A stretch of DNA of 8,372 nt from JBGPHT01 sp041484525. Lineage in GTDB: Bacteria > Acidobacteriota > Terriglobia > Bryobacterales > Bryobacteraceae. This document shows, piece after piece, positions 1 through 4,357 of this stretch; the first letter of the stretch is position 1; each line of letters begins with the position of its first letter. Location: the NCBI GenBank assembly GCA_041484525.1, contig JBGPHT010000240.1, forward strand, positions 1-8,372. The letters run 5' to 3'. The position numbers were made by a program, and so were the translations under genes. The notes beneath the pieces were generated by a model. It had not been told where the DNA came from. It searched no databases and saw only the letters and a program-made list of their open reading frames with translations.

Positions 1-67
1 GGGCGTGTTCATCCAGATGCGGCCACATGCCAGCAAAGTACTGGGCAAGTTGGGCATCGTTGTCCAT
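1..67 (-). CDS. Probable transposase, N-terminal fragment (ISAzo13-like?), runs off left edge
   Basis: Reading the minus strand from an ATG at 67 to the edge gives 22 codons containing QLAQYFAGMWPHLDEH. This resembles the 'F..(V/L)(W/L)PHLDER.RR' start that I recall for ISAzo13-type DDE transposases. The next, incomplete codon begins with C, which would allow the expected Arg. No Shine-Dalgarno precedes the ATG, but a good promoter lies directly upstream (75-104) and would give a leaderless or nearly leaderless mRNA. The neighbouring plus-strand gene lacks its 5' end, as expected if a mobile element inserted there. Only 22 residues are visible, so the family is tentative; a cellular gene starting here is the main alternative. 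Confidence 0.45.
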   Translation of the reverse strand, partial: MDNDAQLAQYFAGMWPHLDEHA

Positions 68-74
68 GCCCAAC

Positions 75-104
75 GTAATAACACATCAGGAGGGTAGATG
101 TAAA
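75..104 (-). promoter_or_regulatory. Promoter for the left-edge minus-strand gene
   Basis: On the minus strand, TTTACA (plus 99-104, 5/6 to the -35 consensus) is followed after 18 nt by TATTAC (plus 75-80), which carries an upstream TG to make an extended -10 (TGTTATTAC). Seven nt separate the -10 from the ATG at 67, so transcription would start at about the A of the start codon. The stretch is clearly AT-richer than its surroundings. Confidence 0.45.
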
Positions 105-119
105 TGTTATTTATTTACA
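99..119. repeat. AT-rich inverted repeat TGTAAAT-N7-ATTTACA
   Basis: Perfect 7-bp arms (99-105 and 113-119) flank a 7-base centre. The left arm overlaps the -35 of the minus-strand promoter, so it could be a repressor site or part of the end of a mobile element. A second small dyad, ACCGC-CTTA-GCGGT, lies at 119-132, where the truncated plus-strand gene begins to look coding. No target-site duplication can be judged because the other end is outside the window. Confidence 0.35.
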
Positions 120-135
120 CCGCCTTAGCGGTCCC

Positions 136-744
136 GTGGAGATTCCCGGGGTCCACCTCGCCGGGTGGGGTGTGTTGCCCGCCGGCACATACGTATTCAA
201 AATCCTGGATTCGCAGTCCGACCGGCACATCGTCCAGATCTTCAACAAGGACGAAACCGCCATCTACGCCACCATTCTGGCCATCCCGAACTATCGCCTC
301 AAGGCCACCGACAAGACCGTGATCACGTTCCGGGAACGACCGGCCGGCGAGCCGGAAGCGCTCCGCGCCTGGTTCTATCCGGGCAGAAATTGGGGCGAGG
401 AATTCGTCTATCCGAAGGCGAAGGCGATGGCGCTGGCCAAGGCCACCAACACCGCCGTCCTCTATACCGAAGTCGAGATTCCTGCCGAAGTCGCCGAGCC
501 GATCAAGTCGGCCAGCGCGCCTGTCGTAGTGGAACTGAAGCGGGCGCCTATCATGGCGATGAAGCCGAGCGGAGAAGAAGTGCAGCTCGCCGAGGTGGTC
601 ACTTCGCCGCCGGTGGAGACTGAAGTAGCGATGACACCGGCGCTCCCCAACACGGCGAGCCAGTTGCCGCTGATCGGGCTGCTCGGCCTTCTGGCGCTGG
701 TTGGGGCCTTTGCGCTTCGCCTGGCCGAAAAACGCGTCCAGTAA
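136..744 (+). CDS. Surface protein with C-terminal LPNTAS sorting signal; 5' end probably missing
   Basis: The product (202 residues from GTG 136) belongs to an acidobacterial family of unknown function recognisable by 'VEIPG...LPAGTYVFK..DSQS.RHIVQIFNKDE...YATILAIPNYR' (residues 2-54) and 'GEPEALRAWFYPG' (71-83). Residues 115-169 are an Ala/Pro/Glu/Val-rich spacer. The tail is a sorting signal: LPNTAS at 170-175, a hydrophobic segment at about 177-195, then RLAEKR. Homologues as I recall them begin with a signal peptide and about 15 more residues. Here the frame is open only back to 82 and that stretch encodes nothing like a signal peptide. GTG 136 is simply the first conventional start codon and lies inside the conserved part. 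The frame-2 ATG at 104 has an AGGAGGG (88-94) but cannot enter this frame without a shift. I infer a 5' truncation next to the left-edge transposase. The likely processing enzyme is the sortase at 3627-4259. Confidence 0.7.
   Translation: MEIPGVHLAGWGVLPAGTYVFKILDSQSDRHIVQIFNKDETAIYATILAIPNYRLKATDKTVITFRERPAGEPEALRAWFYPGRNWGEEFVYPKAKAMALAKATNTAVLYTEVEIPAEVAEPIKSASAPVVVELKRAPIMAMKPSGEEVQLAEVVTSPPVETEVAMTPALPNTASQLPLIGLLGLLALVGAFALRLAEKRVQ
643..735 (+). other. LPNTAS cell-wall/surface sorting signal
   Basis: Codons 170-200 of the preceding protein encode LPNTAS, a run of Leu/Gly/Ala/Val long enough to span a membrane, and a basic end (R195, K199, R200). This is the tripartite layout of sortase substrates. 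LPNTA is the pentapeptide recognised by the class D sortase SrtC of Bacillus anthracis (established knowledge). The sortase in this window has class D features. Confidence 0.7.
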
Positions 745-762
745 GCGGTTCCTGATCTGTCA

Positions 763-787
763 TGCGGCGCGCCCCCCGCGCGCCGCA
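763..787. other. Perfect 10-bp GC hairpin between two genes
   Basis: TGCGGCGCGC (763-772) and GCGCGCCGCA (778-787) pair perfectly around a CCCCC loop. The hairpin starts 19 nt after the stop of the LPNTAS gene and ends 31 nt before the malic enzyme ATG. Neither side has a T-run, so it is not a standard intrinsic terminator. It may end or slow transcription, or protect the upstream mRNA 3' end. It lies within the region that would be translated if an upstream ATG at 762 were used, which argues for the start at 819. Confidence 0.5.
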
Positions 788-806
788 CCAGCCAGCACAG
801 ACCAAA

Positions 807-813
807 AGAGGAA
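807..813 (+). promoter_or_regulatory. Ribosome binding site fixing the malic enzyme start at 819
   Basis: AGAGGAA lies 5 nt before ATG 819. The alternative in-frame ATG at 762 sits beside a GC hairpin, has no Shine-Dalgarno, and would add 19 Arg/Pro/Ala-rich residues not expected in the family. Confidence 0.6.
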
Positions 814-818
814 CAGCC

Positions 819-2540
819 ATGCGACAGAGAGTTGTCCCGTTACTGGCACCCAAACCGAAGCATCGGGATGACGGTTGCTACGAAACCAAAGTTCGCGGGC
901 TGGCCGTGCTCAATTCGCCTTTGTTGAACAAAGGGACGGCCTTCACGGCCGGGGAACGGAAAGCGTTGGGCCTGACCGGTCTGCTGCCTCCGGACATCAG
1001 CACGCTGGAAGCCCAGGTCAAGCGCGCCTACATCCAGTACGAGCGCCTGCCCGACGTGTTGAGCAAGAACATCTATCTTACCGGCCTGCACGATCGCAAC
1101 GAGGTGCTGTTCTACCGGCTGTTTTCCGAGCACCTGCGGGAAATGATCCCCATCGTCAACGATCGGACGGTCGGTATGGCGATGGAGCAATATCACCACG
1201 AGTGCCGGCGTCCGCGGGGCGTGTACCTCTCGATCGACCATGCCGAAGCCATCGAGGAAGCGTTTGCCAATCTCGGCGCTGGTTCGAGCGATATCGACCT
1301 GATCGTGGCTACCGACGCCGAGCAAATCCTGGGAATCGGCGATTGGGGTGTAGGCGGCATCGAGGTGTCGATCGGCAAGCTGGCGATCTACACGGCGGCG
1401 GGTGGAATCGACCCCACGCGCGTGATCCCGGTAATGCTCGACGTCGGCACCAACCGGGAAAGCCTGCTCAGCGATCCCATGTACATCGGCAACCGGCACG
1501 CCCGGATACGCGGGGAGCGGTACGACGCTTTCATCGACGCGTACGTCAAGGCCGTGACCAAGCTGTTTCCCCACGCGCTGCTGCAGTGGGAAGACTTCGC
1601 GCCGGGCAATGGACGGCGCATCCTCGAGCGATACCGCGACCGGATCTGCACCTTCAATGATGATATGCAGGGCACCGGCGCCATCACGCTGGCGGCGGCG
1701 ATCTCCGCGGTGCGCGTCTGCGGAACGCCGCTGCGCCATCAGCGCGTGGTGATATTCGGGGCAGGTACGGCGGGGGTTGGAATCGCCGACCAGATTCGCG
1801 ATGCAATGGTGCGCGAGGGTTTATCCAAAGAAGATGCGGCCAGCCGCTTCTGGTGCGTGGACCGGCAGGGCTTGCTCACGACCGAGATGGCCGGGCTACG
1901 CGACTATCAGGTGACGTACGCCCGCCCACCCGCCGAAAGCAAGGGCTGGAAGCGCGACGGGAACGGCATTGGTCTGGCCGAGGTGGTTCGCCGGGTGCGG
2001 CCGACGATGCTGATCGGCGCGTCCACGGCCGCGGGTAGTTTCACGGAAGCGATCGTCAGAGAGATGGCTGCCCACACCGAGCGGCCCATCATCTTCGCGC
2101 TTTCGAATCCAAGACCGAGGTCCGAGGCCACCCCGGCCGATCTGATCGCCTGGACTGACGGGCGGGCGCTGATCGCCACCGGCAGCGCGTTCGCCCCAGT
2201 GACGCATAAGGGAGTGACGTACGTCATCGGCCAAGTGAATAACGCCATGCTGTATCCGGGTCTCTGCCTCGGCGCCATCGTCTCGCGAGCCCGCAGGATC
2301 AGTGCCGGGATGTTCGCGGCCGCAGCCAACGCCGTATCCAGTCTGGTCGCCGTGCGCCATCCCGGGGCGTCACTGCTTCCGCATATCGACGACTTGCGTA
2401 GCGTGTCGGTGACAGTGGCGGTGGCGGTCGCGGAGGCCGCCGCGGCTGAGGGATTGGCCGGAGTGGAACTCGACGACATCGTTCGACAAGTTCAAGAGTC
2501 GATGTGGCAGCCGGAATACCGCCAGATCCAGGCGTGCTGA
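819..2540 (+). CDS. maeA: NAD-dependent malic enzyme (oxaloacetate-decarboxylating malate dehydrogenase), unusual active site
   Basis: The 573-residue product has full MaeA-type length (about 565 in E. coli). Malic enzymes convert L-malate to pyruvate and CO2 while reducing NAD(P)+, linking the TCA cycle to pyruvate. The N-terminal catalytic half carries LSKNIYLTGLHDRNE (81-95), RRPRGVYLS (130-138), GIGDWGVGG (172-180) and GKLAIYTAAGG (186-196) with the base-type Lys187. It also has WEDF (Glu258, Asp259) and FNDDMQGTG (279-287), which provides the metal-ligand Asp282. The Rossmann half has GAGTAGVGIAD (314-324), ALSNPRPRSEATP (427-439) and GQVNNAMLYPG (471-481). The GIGDWG/TAAGGIDP wording resembles the subgroup that includes malolactic enzymes, so malolactic activity is an alternative. 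The usual VYTPTVG motif reads VNDRTVG (113-119): the catalytic Tyr is Asn114. The GERILG Arg is also Gln169, which may be a subgroup trait. Confidence 0.9.
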   Translation: MRQRVVPLLAPKPKHRDDGCYETKVRGLAVLNSPLLNKGTAFTAGERKALGLTGLLPPDISTLEAQVKRAYIQYERLPDVLSKNIYLTGLHDRNEVLFYRLFSEHLREMIPIVNDRTVGMAMEQYHHECRRPRGVYLSIDHAEAIEEAFANLGAGSSDIDLIVATDAEQILGIGDWGVGGIEVSIGKLAIYTAAGGIDPTRVIPVMLDVGTNRESLLSDPMYIGNRHARIRGERYDAFIDAYVKAVTKLFPHALLQWEDFAPGNGRRILERYRDRICTFNDDMQGTGAITLAAAISAVRVCGTPLRHQRVVIFGAGTAGVGIADQIRDAMVREGLSKEDAASRFWCVDRQGLLTTEMAGLRDYQVTYARPPAESKGWKRDGNGIGLAEVVRRVRPTMLIGASTAAGSFTEAIVREMAAHTERPIIFALSNPRPRSEATPADLIAWTDGRALIATGSAFAPVTHKGVTYVIGQVNNAMLYPGLCLGAIVSRARRISAGMFAAAANAVSSLVAVRHPGASLLPHIDDLRSVSVTVAVAVAEAAAAEGLAGVELDDIVRQVQESMWQPEYRQIQAC

Positions 2541-2588
2541 AGCCAAGCAGCCGGCTGCAGGGCCGCGGACAAGCGGCTTCCTCACGGC

Positions 2589-2603
2589 CGCCCGCGCCGG
2601 GCG
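2589..2603. other. GC hairpin in the malic enzyme-VWFA gap
   Basis: CGCCCG-CGC-CGGGCG is a perfect 6-bp inverted repeat, 32 nt before the VWFA ATG. The same 94-base gap also holds the perfect palindrome GCAGCCGGCTGC (2547-2558) just after the malic enzyme stop. No T-run follows either one, so termination is only a possibility. No convincing promoter was seen in the gap. Confidence 0.3.
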
Positions 2604-2634
2604 AAGATAAGAGAGGCACAGCGAAGGGGACACC

Positions 2635-3630
2635 ATGAAAACGCCATCGTCGGGCCGGGAGCGCTGCGTCGCGATCGTGCCCGGTCTCGCGATCCTTCTT
2701 CTCATCAGTCTCGCGGGCGATGCGGAACCCCGGGTTTCGCAGGCAGGCCATGGTCAAGACCCGGGAGCATACAGAATCTCAGTGAACGTCGACCTCGTGG
2801 TGTTGCACCCCACCGTTCGCGACCGTAAGGGTCGTTCTGTCTCCGATCTGCGCGAGCAGAACTTTGAAGTCTACGAAGACCGGGTCCGGCAAACCATCCG
2901 GTTGTTCCGGCACGACGATCTCCCGGTTACGGTGGGTCTGGTGATCGACCATAGCGGGAGCATGCGGGCGAAACTCCCTAATGTGATCGCCGCAGCCCAT
3001 ACGTTTGTCCAGACAAGCAACCCGGAAGACCGGATGTTCGTCGTCAACTTCAACGAGAAAGTAACTCTGGGCCTGCCCGGCGGGATGAGCTTCACCAATA
3101 GCTCGGAGGAACTCGAGCGCGCCATATCGAGGACCCCTGCCGCAGGAATGACGGCGCTTTACGATGCGGTCGTCGTGGCGCTGGAGCGATTGCAGGAGGG
3201 CAGCCGGGACAAAAGAGTGCTGATCGTGATCAGCGATGGCGCCGACAACGCAAGCAAGCATAGCCTGGAGCAGCTTTTGAAGATGGCCGGGCAATCGAGC
3301 ACCATCATGTACGCAATCGGCATTTTCGATGAAGGGGATCCGGACCGGAATCCGGCCGTGCTCAATAGACTGGCACTTGCCACCGGCGGCGAAGCCTATT
3401 TTCCCTCCCAATACAACGCGGTGGTAGAGGTTTGCGAGCGCATCGCACGGGATATTCGCAATCAATACACCATCGGATATGTCTCCAACAGCGCCGCGCA
3501 ACCCGGCGTCTATCGGGCGATTCAAGTAGTCGCCGGTGGGACGTCAGGTGGCAAGCTATCGGTGCGCGCCCGCCCCGGCTACATCGACGGCGGCGAAACG
3601 CGTCCGGTACAGCGTGAGATCGTGAAGTGA
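2635..3630 (+). CDS. Secreted VWFA domain protein, acidobacterial family
   Basis: This 331-residue protein has a hydrophobic leader (about 11-27) and probable signal peptidase cleavage near residue 30. A short beta-rich segment follows (47-92, 'VNVDLVVLHPTVRDRKG...L...NFEVYED'), then a von Willebrand factor A domain (about 98-275). The metal-ion-dependent adhesion site is complete: D105-x-S107-x-S109, T173 and D201. The layout and wording match the acidobacterial VWFA family (TIGR03436, from memory), whose function is not established. The intact metal site suggests adhesion or protein-protein contact outside the cytoplasm. It has no LPxTG/LPxTA tail, so it is not itself an evident sortase substrate. 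AAGGGGA (2624-2630) lies 4 nt before the ATG. Its stop overlaps the sortase GTG by 4 nt, so the two are probably co-translated. Confidence 0.85.
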   Translation: MKTPSSGRERCVAIVPGLAILLLISLAGDAEPRVSQAGHGQDPGAYRISVNVDLVVLHPTVRDRKGRSVSDLREQNFEVYEDRVRQTIRLFRHDDLPVTVGLVIDHSGSMRAKLPNVIAAAHTFVQTSNPEDRMFVVNFNEKVTLGLPGGMSFTNSSEELERAISRTPAAGMTALYDAVVVALERLQEGSRDKRVLIVISDGADNASKHSLEQLLKMAGQSSTIMYAIGIFDEGDPDRNPAVLNRLALATGGEAYFPSQYNAVVEVCERIARDIRNQYTIGYVSNSAAQPGVYRAIQVVAGGTSGGKLSVRARPGYIDGGETRPVQREIVK

Positions 3631-4259
3631 GGATTGTGATCAAGAGAGGGCCGCTAACGTCGGTCCTGCGGTGGGGCCAGTGGCTACTCGGCGCCGGCGC
3701 CGTCGTGATGCTGGGTTATTGCGGCATGCTCTGGGCGGACGGCTGGTTCTTCCAGCAAGGGGAGACCCGCCACCTCGAACAACTGCTGCATGACCGGCAG
3801 GCAACGAGCGGCTCGGTGAGCCCGGCGTCGCCTTCTCCCTCTTCGAGAGTCATTCCAATTACGGCGACGGGCGGCTTAATTGGTCGCATCGAGATTCCAC
3901 GTCTTGGCGTCTCCGTAATCGTCGTCGAAGGCGTGGGCAGCCGGACTTTGCGCCGCGCGGCCGGCCACATTCCGGGGACGGCACTACCGGGACAACCGGG
4001 TAACGTCGGCATCTCGGCGCATCGCGACACGTTCTTTCGGCCGCTGCGAAAAATCCAGCAGAACGACATGATTATGTTGACCACCGTGCTCGGCGTGTAT
4101 CATTATCGCGTCGTGTCGGCCAGGGTAGTGAATGCAGACAACGTCGCCGTGCTGGCTCCCGGCGGCAATGAGATCCTCACCTTGGTAACGTGTTATCCGT
4201 TCTACTTCGTTGGTCCCGCTCCCGACAGGTTCATCGTACGGGCCGAAAGGGTCACCTGA
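3627..4259 (+). CDS. Class D sortase (cysteine transpeptidase)
   Basis: The 210-residue product has one N-terminal membrane segment (about 17-37), a polar linker rich in Ser/Pro (55-75), and a sortase beta-barrel starting at 'GLIGRIEIPRLGVSVIVVEG' (83-102). The catalytic triad is visible: His132 in GISAHRDTFF, Cys189 in TLVTCYPFYFVG, and Arg201 in APDRFIVRA. TLVTCYPF and the short C-terminus are typical of class D. The enzyme cleaves a sorting motif between Thr and the next residue and joins the protein to an amine acceptor outside the membrane. The GTG start overlaps the upstream VWFA stop (GTGA). A second in-frame GTG at 3636, with TGAGG (3628-3632) 3 nt upstream, is an equally plausible start. 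The best substrate in the window is the LPNTAS protein at 136-744. The acceptor in a diderm cell is unknown. Confidence 0.9.
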   Translation: MRIVIKRGPLTSVLRWGQWLLGAGAVVMLGYCGMLWADGWFFQQGETRHLEQLLHDRQATSGSVSPASPSPSSRVIPITATGGLIGRIEIPRLGVSVIVVEGVGSRTLRRAAGHIPGTALPGQPGNVGISAHRDTFFRPLRKIQQNDMIMLTTVLGVYHYRVVSARVVNADNVAVLAPGGNEILTLVTCYPFYFVGPAPDRFIVRAERVT

Positions 4260-4342
4260 CAGACCGGCCGCTTGCGCCCGAATTTTGAGCCGTGGCCGGG
4301 GCGACTCCGCGAGCGCTACTCACGGAGGATGGCAGGAGCAGT

Positions 4343-4357
4343 TGCTAGAATCCGGAT
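4343..4357 (+). promoter_or_regulatory. Extended -10 promoter, leaderless start for the GH18 gene
   Basis: TGCTAGAAT (4343-4351) is an extended -10 (TGn + TAGAAT, 5/6 to consensus). Six nt separate it from ATG 4358, which puts the predicted transcription start on the A of the start codon. No -35 hexamer is evident, as is allowed for extended -10 promoters. There is no Shine-Dalgarno at a usable distance: the AGGAG at 4334-4338 is 19 nt away and upstream of the -10. No terminator was found between the sortase stop and this site. Confidence 0.5.

Noticed and set aside
2..97. Plus-strand frame open from the edge to TAG at 95-97, possibly the tail of an upstream gene
   Set aside because: The minus strand over the same bases reads more convincingly as a gene start with its own promoter.
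104..322. 72-codon plus-strand frame with AGGAGGG upstream and a hydrophobic start (MLFIYTALA)
   Set aside because: After ten residues it becomes a Ser/Thr/Arg/Pro-rich out-of-frame reading of the conserved gene. The Shine-Dalgarno-like sequence probably lies inside the mobile-element end. It would matter only if a frameshift joined it to the 136-744 frame.
762..818. In-frame ATG at 762 as the malic enzyme start
   Set aside because: It falls at the base of a GC hairpin, has no ribosome binding site and adds 19 atypical residues. ATG 819 has AGAGGAA at proper spacing.
840..1739. 299-codon minus-strand frame opposite the malic enzyme
   Set aside because: It mirrors a well-conserved plus-strand enzyme and shows no domain or start signal of its own.
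2779..3525. 248-codon minus-strand frame opposite the VWFA gene
   Set aside because: It is a shadow of the plus-strand gene, whose MIDAS residues are all in place.
4260..4342. Possible terminator after the sortase (CCGGCC at 4264-4269 with GGCCGG at 4294-4299)
   Set aside because: The loop would be 24 bases and no T-run follows, so I do not call a terminator here.
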